Positions 11,412 through 22,902 of a stretch of 55,842 bases of DNA are shown here, piece by piece (the first letter of the stretch is position 1; each line of letters opens with the position of its first letter). The position numbers and the translations under genes were made by a program. The stretch comes from Saccoglossus kowalevskii. Taxonomy: Eukaryota > Hemichordata > Enteropneusta > Harrimaniidae. The notes below the pieces were generated by a model that was not told where the DNA came from, ran no database searches, and saw only the letters and a list, made by a program, of their open reading frames with translations. The stretch is from contig NW_003151265.1 of assembly GCF_000003605.2 (NCBI RefSeq), forward strand, positions 104,014 to 159,855. Direction: 5' to 3'.

Positions 11412-14204
11412 CAAATATTACCTAGACATTATTGCGATTCCTTTCTCTTTCAAAGTATAGACATACTCACAGTTACTACTGCGTGAATCTGCATTAAGTA
11501 TTTGCACAGAGCCATAGTACTGATAAGTTGATATCGTACCACCAAACAGTGGATTAAGATTTAGTAATCAGTTCCGTGATCACTGACAAGTAAAGATACA
11601 AGTAAAAGTGACATATGTGTTCATTAAATGGTTCACTCGGTGAACTGCGTGATATCAAAGCTGTTATTATTGACTACCTATTGTTATAGTTTGCGTGTGA
11701 ATACGAGCGGTTTCAAAAGTGCGAATGATTTTGATCACAAAAAGAACGCTATTCTAGTAACGAAGCAGCATGCTGACCTTGAATTTCTCATGGGTCATCA
11801 TCTCACCGTTCTCGCGGACAATAGAGGGATTATCACGTGACAATAGATGATCGTGACACCATGAATGCCGATTATGACATCATTCTTTTGTTTTACAAAA
11901 TCAGTATAGGTATGATGCACCATGGGAGTACATCCAGTGTATATAGGTGGAAATTCAGGGTTTAAGAATGGACGCTTCAAAAAAATGTCTTGACATTAAC
12001 TTTCCTTAGTCGCTTTGTCTTTGTTAGTTTCAATTGAAGTTACGACTTGGTCCACATTGTAAATTTTAAAAATTGGTGTAATATCTGGCTTTTGCAAAAC
12101 TCTCCGTATTTCGGGAGAGAAGTGGTTGACCCCTGGTGTGATTGGTTAGTTCAGAACGGAACCTCATACGTGTCCAATTTATTACAAATACGTGTTTGAT
12201 AAATTGCGATATCAAATAAACGTAATTTGGTATGTCAGCTAAGTAGTTGTTCATAAAGTCACAACTTACCAACGATGGTGATTTATAAAACAAACTTATG
12301 CATTCCCCAAACAATATTTCAAATTTCACACGTTAGTAGTAACTTTGCGTTTATATGTTACACTGTAACTTTAAAGCAGATGGGGCGTGGCTATATTATA
12401 ATGGACACGTAGTAGTTGTCACATCCCTATATCATCATGAAAATATACAAATGATAAATGAATCGTCGGTGGTTGTGAAAAGCCTTTAATCGTGAACTCA
12501 ATGAACTCTCTTGCTATAAATACACCCATGGTATGCCAAACTTCAAAAACAAAAGCGCAAAACAAAATGCTGTCTCTGCTTGTGTCCGGTGATTGCGGTT
12601 GTTGGATTATGTTCGTTATGTATACGCGTACGTCCAATTACTTGTGATATATTTTTACAAAACTCGGCCAATCTTAACTCGCCAAGAACTGTATGTGGTT
12701 TAGTTTGGGGGCGGTGCTCATTGCAAACATTGTGACTATATATCTTAAATCATCGCGTTCATGGTTCTAATGTAGAAATATTTGGATTAAAGATACCGAA
12801 AATCTCAAAATTCCGTTAGTGATGCCGTTCATTTCTCGTGATTTAATCTTTCGTAGACAAGTTACTCGTTGTTCGTTCAGCTCATCGCAGTAAATAATCC
12901 CTAATACATAATCCATTTTCATGTCCACGTGGTGGTGTTCTATACTAGTACGGTTACCATGAATTCATGGTAACAGTATCGACTTTCTTGTGTAGTTGCG
13001 CAAGATAGTCTATGAATACATTCTGTTTCTTCGTATATATATACCCATTCAACGCACGCATTCTCCTTACGGTAAGTACAGTTCACTTTGTGTCGAATTC
13101 CAGTCAATTCAGCCTTCGTCTGATAAACATAATATTGTAATAACCCAAATTACCCCAGTTGACTGAACTTGAATGTATAAACAAATTAATAGATAGGTCA
13201 TTGACCCCTGAAGAAAAAAAAAGAGATGTGGTCCGTGATATACCAGTAACTGTGGTAACGCTACAATATTTCTCGGTAATGGTAAATTTGGGAAGTAACC
13301 AATGGAAAGTAGGTCGGGTGTGGGAGAGCTCAGTTTTTCAGCGAGTGTCACTGAAGCTTACAGCAATGCCGTGCTAACAATTCTTTGACGTTACGTTATG
13401 TTTTTTCCCACCGCTGCCCCCACGTGTAGTAAATAAAACATACTGAAACGTGAGTTAGCAGTCCATCCCACCCCTTTGCAATTTATGACAAAAGTAATAA
13501 ACTACAATCTCGGGGCTACCATCTAGTTAACTTATTTGTTGAATCACGCCCGTGTTTTTGTTCTTTACATGCAGTGTGAAAGTGAACCAGTATGTGGGAA
13601 GATTTGCATTGGTGTGAACACGTGACTCACGGTCTGGAGTGATGCAGAATGCCAACAAGTCAAGCCAATGAATGCGTTTGAGGGGAAACTTGGAACAATG
13701 CCCGGGAATATATTTAGTTTTGACTTCTTTTAATTTCGCCGACACTCCGTGGGGTGGAAAATGTATACATGACTGAACTGCGGGGACTATCCCGCTCAGA
13801 ACCATAGCTGCTTATCCTGGATTGTTTCAATGGACAATGTGTCTATCGGCCCACCTATGTAGATGAATATTACTACAAGTTGTGACGTCACTGCAAACAT
13901 GCTGCCTGAATTAGAAGAGTGACGTGGGTAAATTGGTTGTTTATTTAAGGTGGCTTTGTCGGCGCCTTTTTATGTGTTTGTAATCGCCAGAATGAAAGGG
14001 CGCCTAATTGCTCTTGTGTGGCGTGAAAAGGCATTTAACGCAGTTCACCAAAGCAGGTCCATTCAGTCGAGGTTTTCTCTTCCTGCGGTCGCGATCGTGT
14101 GTAAATGTGTCTTTAATACTCAAGAGGTTCTCAGCAAACCACAGTGACAACACACTCGAGTCGTCGCGCCTGATACTGATTTCCACGTATATCCGGCTTC
14201 AAGT
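11412..14204. other. Proximal 5' flank of the Dickkopf gene, no gene seen
   Basis: No supported coding exon. The stretch contains one perfect 22-bp palindrome (12953-12974) and one isolated ATCAAAG (11654-11660) that fits the TCF/LEF core but is expected by chance in DNA this long. No cluster of TCF sites was seen near the promoter. Confidence 0.45.
12953..12974. repeat. Perfect 22-bp palindrome
   Basis: The sequence reads identically on both strands around the centre GAATTC, with arms GTTACCAT and ATGGTAAC. No loop separates the arms. It lies about 1.26 kb upstream of the predicted Dickkopf transcription start. Its function is unknown. Confidence 0.85.
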
Positions 14205-14241
14205 TATAAAATCATTGTGAATCCACAGAGTCTCTCACACC
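14205..14241 (+). promoter_or_regulatory. Core promoter of the Dickkopf gene (TATA box and initiator)
   Basis: TATAAA sits at 14205-14210. A full match to the metazoan initiator YYANWYY (TCACACC) sits at 14235-14241, putting the +1 A at 14237, 32 bp after the first T of the TATA box, which is the canonical spacing. The implied 5' UTR (14237-14350) is about 114 nt and contains no upstream ATG. This is an inference from spacing only; no transcript data were available. Confidence 0.6.
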
Positions 14242-14350
14242 GGAAGAAACGTTGAACTCTGCTCATCACCTAAATCAGTTTTATTATTCGCGTGGTTTCC
14301 GATTCAAGACACCGTAAAAAAAAAAACCGCAGAATAGTCCGACTATCATC

Positions 14351-14536
14351 ATGGCAACACATTTATCGTCGTGGACAGCGCTAACCATTGTATGTTTCAT
14401 AACACTTTGGTTGCATCTAGTGAATGCAGTGCGGCCGGAATTTGACTTTCGTCTTGAAGTGGACGACGCAAGTCGACGAGACCGATCCCATTTAAGTGGA
14501 AGCGATGGTGGCGCAATTGGAACATCAGTATTAGTG
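14351..14536 (+). CDS. dkk1/2/4: Dickkopf exon 1: signal peptide and N-terminal tail
   Basis: Encodes residues 1-62. The ATG is the first after the predicted start site. A hydrophobic core (LTIVCFITLWLHLV) is followed by an acidic and basic stretch. The donor chosen is AGTG|GTAGGT at 14537, which leaves phase 0 and joins the phase-0 acceptor of exon 2. Confidence 0.85.
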
Positions 14537-17500
14537 GTAGGTTGAGTTTTTTTATTACACATAATCATGTATTGCAATATTCTTATGTCGTATTTACACT
14601 GAACCAGCAGTACGGAGAATAATTCATGACACGAGGCGGGTTGAATTATATTATGTTGGCAAAATAGCAATTACTATATACATTGTACGTATCGAATAAT
14701 CACCTACGGCTGCGTGTCGACAGGTGTGCGATGACATTTGGATTTCTAAGTGTCTTCTAGCGGTATTATTTGTTTCCATTTATTCCCAAGCTTGAAACCC
14801 ATCGGCAAACTATATGAAAGATTTCTTCTTCTTTTGAACTCTTGTATATTTGAAATTATTATCGTGCTATTGCCAAGAAACCACGTAACGCAATGGCATG
14901 TTATGATGGGTGGGGGTTTTAGCGAAATCTCGATCAAGTGAAGCCGACGTTACGAGATGTTAAGAGGTCGTATTAAAATGACAAAAACTACCAACACTGG
15001 GATTTATTTATTTACCGACGTCTATAATTTAAGATATATCTGGTGGCGGTTGGCACTTATTGAGTAAACCGCAATGTAAACTGTTCGAAGGACTACTTTT
15101 TGTGCAACGCCCCGCCTAGTCGTGGCCAGCCCGCACGCTGAGAGTTGCGTTGTTCTGTTTTACAATAGGGGCATACACATGATTACATTCTACTCAAATC
15201 GGCCCTCCTAATTCCGACTCGCACTTCATCCACGAGTGCGCCTTAAATGCGCCCTGTGCTTTGTGGTCGCCCCCGATTCCGAAAAAAAAGAGAGTGCATA
15301 TTTCCGCCGCTTTGTCGGCACGGTTTGATCGTCATCGCGACAGCATTCCAGGGATCGATGGGAGACCCATTGGGACAACGGACTGAACACTATCAAATAC
15401 GACTGAACTCACAGGCATGTGAGAAATGTGTATTATGCGTTGAACATGAAATATACACGAAGTCAGGATTGGAAACATTCACATTCTCGTGCAGAGCTTA
15501 GTGTTGAGACATCACAACTGAGGCGCGTTTCTGCACAGTGTGACTTGAATGGCTTACTTTTAATAAGATAGCCCATAACTGCTTTCAGTTTGACAACATC
15601 GTCTTGGACTGGAAATGTGATAATCAAAAGTTTCTTTTCACGACACTCACCCACTATAGGCAAGCTGCTACATATTTTAAATCAAATAAAAAACTTTCAG
15701 AATCTCAGTTATTAACTAGATGGATGTTCAGTGTTGCCGAAGTCGTGAAGCGCGAATTCTAAAGCAAAATAACGAAATGTTCTTCCGTAAACGAGAATCA
15801 ACAATTTACAAGTTAGGTTTAAAAACACTAAAACTGCCGTAAATTAAATTGAACAGTTAGATTGAGAACTTTACTTGTGAGCGCATATACAGTATATTAA
15901 TTATCTGTAGACGTCGTCAATAGAAAGAACGATTCCTGTGAGAAATACGTATATAGTACGGCCGTCTATTGCCCGACCCTGTTTGCTGGCTAACCACAAA
16001 GAGTAAACAACATGTTTCCGCTATCACATGCAATCGATCAATGTCATCCAGTTATTTCACGAAATATTTTGTCGGATTTAGAACTTCTTTGTACGTCTCA
16101 TTGTGTGGTGTGCATAGCAAGAAATTGCGCCTTACTTATTTATGTATATGCTTTAAAACATAAAAACTAAAAATATTCGCTGTGATGGAAAGCAGAACTC
16201 GATAGGTACTTCAGTTTGTGTTCTCATGGACACGCCAAATAAATCAAAACCTTGCATTATCAGAATTTCTGACTTTCTTCCGGGACCATTCTATAAATAA
16301 CTAAAAGTTTGTTGATATTGGGTGACTCCGAAATTGCAACAATGTGTATTATTACACTGCTGTTTCGCTAAAAAAAGTTGACAATGTGGTGCCGCTGAAC
16401 GATCGTATTCCCAAATAAACTTGTTCAAGTCAACGGGTGATTACGCCCACCACTCACGTGCACAGGGGCTACAAAAATAATAAAATGAAAAAATGCGGCA
16501 TAGTTGCGGGGTGGGGTGGGGTATTTGAGTAATTAATTCACAAACCCGCGGAAATATCGACCTAATTCAAGTTTTTTTTAGTAATCATGATTTCAAACAT
16601 CGCTGGAGCTTTTCGATTGTGTGTGTGGGACAGACAGTTTGGGAAGTTTTTGAAAAATTAGTTTAGTTCGTGATGTAAAATATTGTGTTTTATATTTATT
16701 CCAGTGTTTTGAATATATGCAGGACTGATAGCATAAAATCTTGTCCTTGGCTGACCCAATTATGCCGCATATACACAACACTAAATATGTTTTTTTCTTT
16801 ATTTCCATGCCTTCAGATTGAATGTGTCAACGACGACTCTTGTGATCGAAACGAGTTCTGTCACGGCGCAGAAGGGCACCGACTTTGTCTGTCTTGTAGA
16901 CGTAATCGACGTCGTTGCCATAGAGATGAAATGTGCTGCCCTGGTCACAAATGTAATGGGGGGATGTGTATCTCGGAACAATCAGGACGTCGTGCTTCCC
17001 GCATTTCGCAACGCACCAGAGACAACATGTTCACCGGTGAGCTAACATTCTTACTCTTATTCGGGGTGCTGGGATTCCGTAGGGGGCGATCTACGCGATC
17101 TGACATTTTGTCGCTAGGTCACGTAATACAATACCATCAATAGGAAGTGGTGAGATCGTAGTGAGACCACAGCTCCCACAATCAGGTCACTGCGAATTGC
17201 TTATCAACAATGTCGTGTATATGTATGGATGGGTGAGTGACAAATCGTCTTAAATGCCTCTTTGCGACACCAAATAGTTGTGACATACATTTGGTATTTT
17301 AACATAATAAGTTTACGAGAGCGTGTGTGACAACATATTAACGGACTACCCAAACTGAAAACTTAAAATGATTAAAATGGTTTTCTTCAATTCGTTTATT
17401 CACATCTGTATTACAAACATTTTCAAATGATGACATTTCTCGGAAGATAACCGATAGATTTCTTTTTGAGTTCCATATCGAACAGGACGCGTCACGATGA

Positions 17501-17810
17501 CCGCCGCCCTTTAAAAATGTATAAGTGAGTAGTTTTCTTTGAGAATTAACATAATATTTTGTTTTATTCAGGTCACATAGGTTCATCGTGCCGACACGAG
17601 AATGATTGTATGGAGGGCCTCTGTTGCGCTCACCACTTTTGGGAACGACGCTGCAAGCGAATGTTGGAGGTTGATGACGTATGTACCAATGACCCAAAAC
17701 CACCACGAATGCCATCATTCCAGCGGTGTCCGTGCAGCGACGGCCTAATGTGTAAAAGGGATCCCACGGGGGAAACTCAACTGCATTTGTGCCAACGCAG
17801 TAAAAATTGA
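14351..17810 (+). CDS. dkk1/2/4: Dickkopf-1/2/4-type secreted Wnt antagonist (3 exons)
   Basis: Exons 14351-14536, 16817-17036 and 17572-17810 join in phase 0 then phase 1 to give 214 aa. Residues 1-26 form a signal peptide with a likely cut after VNA. Residues 65-113 form CRD1 with exactly ten cysteines, including RRCHRDEMCCPGHKC. Residues 142-209 form CRD2 (colipase-like fold) with ten cysteines, including LCCAHHFW and FQRCPC. In the family, CRD2 binds LRP5/6 and Kremen to block canonical Wnt signalling outside the cell. His157, Lys164 and Arg187 align with the vertebrate DKK1 residues known for LRP6 binding. The protein is shorter than vertebrate DKK1 (about 260 aa): the N-terminal stretch and the inter-CRD linker (28 residues) are both short. 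No intact N-X-I LRP6-binding motif is visible; the nearest match is GAI. A small extra exon inside the 2.3-kb first intron cannot be excluded. Confidence 0.95.
16817..17036 (+). CDS. dkk1/2/4: Dickkopf exon 2: CRD1 and linker
   Basis: The acceptor CTTCAG ends at 16816 and the donor ACCG|GTGAGC starts at 17037. The exon encodes residues 63-135 plus one base of codon 136: all ten CRD1 cysteines and a basic linker (GRRASRISQRTR). It contains 17 CpG dinucleotides in 220 nt, a high density. Confidence 0.95.
17572..17810 (+). CDS. dkk1/2/4: Dickkopf exon 3: CRD2 and stop
   Basis: The acceptor TTATTCAG ends at 17571. The exon encodes residues 136-214, the whole ten-cysteine CRD2, ending CQRSKN then TGA at 17808-17810. 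A single exon carrying CRD2 matches the usual family gene structure. The 172-codon frame on the opposite strand is a shadow. Confidence 0.95.
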
Positions 17811-17813
17811 AAT

Positions 17814-17819
17814 AATAAA
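17814..17819 (+). terminator. Candidate proximal poly(A) signal of Dickkopf
   Basis: AATAAA starts three bases after the stop codon, which would give a very short 3' UTR. It is less likely to be the main site than the one at 18488. Confidence 0.35.
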
Positions 17820-19316
17820 CACGTGACCTACATAGCTGGTCGTCCGCTGCTTGCAACAGATCGTACGAAGTCCATGTTTTGAAGTTGTCTGTCGCCCTCT
17901 ATTAATATTTTGTTTTTATAATGAAACAAACTCGAGAGGGCTCACTCCTGCATAAAGTCGACGGATGTCATCACGTCATTCTTCAACATTTATATATATA
18001 ATCATGTGAACACTGTACATGTATCGGATTGTTTTGGTTTTATCAAAATATTAATAATATACTTTATTAAAACAGTGACACAATGGCAAAATTGTTGTTT
18101 TATCCACAGTCTCTCTGTGTTTTATCCTGTGCCAAACGTTCAGTTCTGACTTGACCATTCAACAATTTATTTTCTCATACTTATTTATTTATTATACAGG
18201 AAGTATATTTGAGTAATCTTTTAATCCAGGCAGAGATCCTGTCATGTATTGATGAAACAACAATGTACAAATTTGAACTATGACCTCTTCTGCGGGCTCT
18301 ACTGTTTTGCTGAAGGCTCTCTGGGTAACTTGGATTCTAAGTCAGAGGGCGCTCTAAGCGTCAATGTCTTGTATTATATTGTATGGCTACAGTACATATG
18401 CTTGTGAAGCACCGGAATGAGTGTTTGTCAGATATTCGGAATATGTATTTGTGTAAATATTTAACATTTATTTGTAGAGTATTATTCAATAAATCGAAAA
18501 TGATTTAAACGAATCTGACACCGTTGCTGACTATTTCCTGAATATAACTGTTACATTGTACACCCGGCGACTATGCTTAAAGGGTGGCGGTCGTTGCTCC
18601 ACACATGTATGATATATGGGTCTCATATGAACACAAATGTCGACTTTGACTGTTGCGCAGACTAACAGTTACAAACTGATGCGTTACCCAACTTTAGCTA
18701 TGTAAGTTCTTTGGTGAATGGAGGTATCGAAGGAGTCACCAGTGGTAGTTAGTGTACGCCCACGGTCACGTCCAAGTCAAAACCCGTACCCGATTTTCAT
18801 TAAAATAGCGCAAATGGATTGTGAGAAAGCCAATGTTTATCAACACAAACTTCACACATGCGCGGCGCGACGAACACCGCCCACCTTCACCACAACTCGG
18901 GTCATCTAGAAATGAACAAATCTCTAAAAACAGTATTTTTTAACAGTGAATGTCTTCGTCATAGGAACACCTTGTCGCTGTGCACCTTATACAAACTATT
19001 TTTAAAGGGAGTTCCTAATTATTTGGAGATTACTTAAATCTAAGACAGAGTTGTGATTGGAGTAAAAAAACTGTCAACAACTATTTGAAGGACAGTTGTC
19101 GTCACGAAGAGTGGAAAATATAGTTTGTTTACACGACCATCGTCCGTTATATGCATCTACGCAAAAGAAGTCGAACCTTATGGTTTGCCATTTATTTGGT
19201 TCAGTCCTATTCTACCTGGTCGAGAGTTGCCATCAAACGATCATTTCCTATCTTTAATCACATGCGCAAACCGTAGATTAATATGAGGTGTTTGTGAATA
19301 ACTGGGATACAAAGTA
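17820..19316. other. Dickkopf 3' flank, no further gene
   Basis: Probable 3' UTR to about 18510, then unassigned DNA. A segment beginning near 18578 (TTAAAGGGTGGCGGTCG) shares the AAAGGG..GCGGTCGT word with the array at 1397-2165 and resembles the terminus of the element at 19317, so it may be a diverged copy. The 63-codon frame at 18718 has no family motif. Confidence 0.4.
18488..18493 (+). terminator. Candidate distal poly(A) signal of Dickkopf
   Basis: AATAAA about 680 nt after the stop codon, in AT-rich DNA. It would give a 3' UTR of about 0.7 kb. An ATTAAA variant near 18065 is a third possibility. Confidence 0.45.
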
Positions 19317-19469
19317 TTAAAGCGGGAGGGTCGTCACCTGCGCACGCGTGGGAATTGAGTTCCAAGCGACAATAACAACACACTCTAAAAACGCAAAGGC
19401 TCATGGGTAGACGCTTGTGTGTAACCAATGACACGTATGCGCAGATGACGACCCCCCTCCCCGCTTTAA
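19317..19469. mobile_element. MITE with about 30-bp inverted ends, 153 bp
   Basis: The left end TTAAAGCGGGAGGGTCGTCA is matched by the inverted right end (TGACGACCC..CCCCGCTTTAA). Similarity continues through CTGCGCA and CGTG. TA dinucleotides at 19315-19316 and 19470-19471 flank the ends. Either a TA target duplication (Tc1/mariner type) or a TTAA duplication fits. No coding capacity. Confidence 0.7.
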
Positions 19470-19766
19470 TAACTTTAATAAGTTAAATAACTTATTGACA
19501 TTATTCATTTTGAATAAAACATAGTCCAATCTATAACTAAATAACACTTCATAAATACATACACAAAAACATACTAATACAGTTTAACAAAAGGGCTTGG
19601 AAATATCAGGGAATTGATAATTACTGTATCACATTACCATACTTTCTTTTATATTAATACCAGGCTGTATTAATGTGGAAGTGTTGCCCATAATGTATTT
19701 AAATTTTGAATCTTCATCCATCAAATGGAAATTAACAGTTTTATTTTTAATTGAGTCAAACAATTT

Positions 19767-20184
19767 TCACCTAATTGTAATATGTTGTGGGCATTTCATA
19801 ACATAATGGAATTCATCCTCAATTGAATTTGTGTTGCATCTTGTACAGATCCTGTGTTCAACTTTAAACTTTGGCCTTAAGTGCCTGCCTTTCTCAATCA
19901 TTAAGTGATGGTCACTTATTCTTAGTTTGAATATTCTTTTTCTTATTCCACCATCCTTAACATTATTTATATACTCCTTCATTTTAAATTCTGTTTTGAA
20001 TAATTTATATGTTCTTAGTTCATTCTATTCCCCTGTCCCATCTGTATTTATAATTTTTTTCAAATTTGAATCATAGTCAGTCTCTACACGTTTAAAAATT
20101 TCTTTAATGTTATTTTCATTCCCACTCCAAAAGTTACCCACTTCTTTTTTAGCAGTAATTTCTTGCATTGACTTAGCCCATGAG
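19767..20184 (-). pseudogene. Non-LTR retrotransposon (LINE) C-terminal remnant, first part
   Basis: Read on the minus strand, this encodes the typical LINE polyprotein tail: a KLRISDHHLMIEKGR stretch followed by a CTRC..H-x4-C zinc-knuckle-like motif (CNTNSIEDEFHYVMKC). The frame is interrupted by a stop about 15 codons upstream of the Met at 19982, so it is dead. The fragment abuts the DNA transposon at 20185 and its upstream part resumes at 21821. Confidence 0.75.
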
Positions 20185-21820
20185 CAAGGCCGTAGCTAGC
20201 GGGGGGCAGGGGGCGAAGCTGCCCCCCCTGAGTTTGGGAGTTTTTTTTAAACCTTAAAATAAAAAAGTTTCGAGCAACCACGTATTTAGTTTGTACACAA
20301 TTTGAAATGGAACATGGTAAGCCAGTTGCGTGTACTTTGTTTATATTTATTACTGAGCGCGTTGACACTTTGACGCGTACAGGTAAGACGCATGCACCCA
20401 GCACAGCGGGTCAAACGTTACCTTCAAGTATTTCATATTGACACGTCAGCCATGTCAGCTCTGAAGAAACGTTGCACACAACTGTCAATGTTGATTTTTT
20501 TTTACATCATTCCTTCCCCAGAGGTGATTTATTCGAGGAAAGCTAACTGGAGATAAATTTATATACTATTGCCAAAGTTGTAAACATAAACTGTGTATTG
20601 TACAACTATCAATTGTATTAATCAGTCCTGCAAATTAATATTGCTTATATATGAAGATAGAACAAAAGTGTTTCAGGTTTTAAAGTTCATACTGTAATAC
20701 CCCTTGTTTTGTATATAATCATAAAATATATCAAGATGATTTTATTGTTAACAAGTCATTATTAATGACACAGTCCCCGTCCAAAATGTTGTGATCTGAC
20801 ATATCAATTTGATGCTGATGAAGTCATTGAGATTAGATTAAAACCATTAATAGGAGATGGATTTGTAAAAAAGTATGATTTAGTGCTTTTACACGAGAAT
20901 TTGACATTGGGCAATCATATTGAATCAAATTACATAAATAATGTTTGTGTTGAGATATCTATTGGTACACTGTCTTTGTACAAAATTTAAACAGAAATGT
21001 TCTTTGCATTCATGGGACAGTAGGCATGAAAAACAAAATGGCCACTCAGTCAGCCATATTAGTTTAAATCACATAAAAATATGACATGCAACTATAACCC
21101 AATATGTATGATCATCATATCAACTTTGATACAAATCGGCCCAGTCATCTCTGAGAAACAGCTCCGGACATGTAAAAATGACGATTTAGCGCTTTTACAT
21201 GAAAATTGGGCGTCGGCCAGCCATATTGAATTGAATCACAAAAATTATTTGGTGCAGATGTATCTCTTGGTATACTGTCTTTGTACAAAATTTAAACAGA
21301 AACGTTCATTTCATTCACGATAAAGTATCATGGGTACCATGAAAAACAAGATGGTCGCCAGTCGGCCATATTTGTTCGAATCACGAAAAAAAATACGTGC
21401 ACCTACAACCCAATATGTATGATCATCATACCAACTTTGATCCAAATCGGCCCAGTCATCTCCGAGAAACTGCTGCGGACACGTTTAGGTGTCAGAAATA
21501 GCAAATTTTACATCCAAAATGACCGCCAGTCGGCCATTTTTCTCCGATCATAAAGTAACTTGACGCGCATATGTATTGTCTTCATGTAAAGTTTGAATGA
21601 AATCCGTCAATGGGTGTCCGAGATATAGCTCCGGTCGTACGGAACAAACCCAAATTAATAGTCTCCGTTTTCGGGGACTAAAAATAGATAGATACCCCCC
21701 CCCCCCCATAGCCATTAACTTATGGTGCAACTGCACAGCTCTACGCCTTTATACATTTATACGCAATTTAAAAAAATACATTTGCTGCCCCCTAGTGAAA
21801 AAAAGCTAGCTACGGCCCTG
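20185..21820. mobile_element. DNA transposon, 16-bp TIRs and 5-bp target duplication
   Basis: The ends are CAAGGCCGTAGCTAGC (20185-20200) and the inverse GCTAGCTACGGCCCTG (21805-21820), matching at 15 of 16 positions. ATGAG at 20180-20184 is repeated at 21821-21825 as a target-site duplication. CAGGGCCGTAG-type ends and a 5-bp duplication recall the hAT5 group, a tentative assignment. The inside has no transposase. It contains at least two units of about 305-311 bp (AACCCAATATGTATGATC at 21096 and again near 21407), each carrying a TTTGATACAAATCGGCCCAG-like word. Confidence 0.8.
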
Positions 21821-21975
21821 ATGAGGATTAATTTTCCATCGTACTCATCATTGCCTCATGGACTAGAGTATTTTTTTGTGTGCGTGCTTGTTCTTAACCA
21901 AAATTTCAATAACATTTTCTTAATAAATATTGACAGTGGGTATCTACCTAATTCTCCTCTTACTGCTGGATTGGT
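21821..21975 (-). pseudogene. LINE remnant, second part beyond the nested insertion
   Basis: The minus strand reads VRGELGRYPLSIFIKKM, a stretch typical of LINE polyproteins just upstream of the tail seen at 19767-20184. Order and orientation show that both pieces are one LINE split by the 1.6-kb transposon. Stops and frame changes make it non-functional. Confidence 0.6.
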
Positions 21976-22358
21976 GGATGATTGATTTACCTGTAATAAT
22001 AACTTACATAATTTTGGATTTCATTTTTCCACAGGTGTTTTGTCAGTGTATTTTGTTCGCGTAATATTAGCACCGTCCATCGACACCGTTGAGGGACTGT
22101 GATATTAGCAACTGACAGTCATTCGTTTTGCTTAACATATACTGTGACGTTGAGGGCAGCATGCAACAACTAAAAGACACAAACCGGGCGAATATGTATA
22201 CCAAGAACGAACCTCTGTAATAGTTACACAACACAAACACACCGTTTTGTTTCCTTCGTCGGACAGTAATGCAGTTTGATGTCACATGTAGTCCTACATA
22301 TCAACAGATTATGTCAAAATATCGAAAACCAGCAAGATATAAACTCTAAATTTAATAG

Positions 22359-22902
22359 GCCAAAAAAAATTGTTTTGTTGCCCTAAGCGACCGACCGAAA
22401 AATATGAAATATTTTTTGTTTTTGTTTTTTAATGGCCCAAATATTTAAAACTCACCATTTTAAGCAGTAAAAAAGTGTTCCCTCTAAAAATTAACGATCC
22501 CGGAGCGGGGGGGGGGGGGTCAGTGGCTACTTTGAACCTCGGGCTAATCTGTATTTCTCTGACATGTTCCGAATACACGTCTTTTGCATTTCAGGCCATT
22601 TTGACATTTGCGATTCGACGGATAGTTGGTGCACTAAATTAAGTATTTTCTTACAAAACGTGACATTTTTTATTAAAACTCTTATCCGCCTACATCACAA
22701 ACAAAACGACGGCTTTTGCACGTTGTTTTAGCGCTGTCAATATTCTCACTTCTGGGTTTGTCATCGTGTGTACGTACATGTGAACAGCGGTCAGTAGCAA
22801 GCATGACATGACAGCAAAAGCTGGATCTATTAAATTTTGCAAAGTCACGTCACTTAAAAATTTTCCGACTTGAGGGCAACATAAGTTGTTGTTTTTTTGG
22901 CC
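22359..22902. mobile_element. Possible 544-bp inverted-repeat element
   Basis: The left end GGCCAAAAAAAATTG, followed by TTGTTGCCCTAAG, is mirrored at the right end by CTTGAGGGCAACAT and TTTTTTTGGCC. The arms pair imperfectly over about 35 bp. No clear target duplication was seen. The interior has a run of about 14 G near 22506 and no coding frame. Confidence 0.45.

Noticed and set aside
11654..11660. ATCAAAG as a Wnt/TCF feedback site for Dickkopf
   Set aside because: A single 7-bp match 2.6 kb upstream is expected by chance. No clustered TCF sites were seen near the promoter or in intron 1.
17338..17856. 172-codon minus-strand frame over Dickkopf exon 3
   Set aside because: It is a shadow of the real exon and flanking introns, with no family motif.
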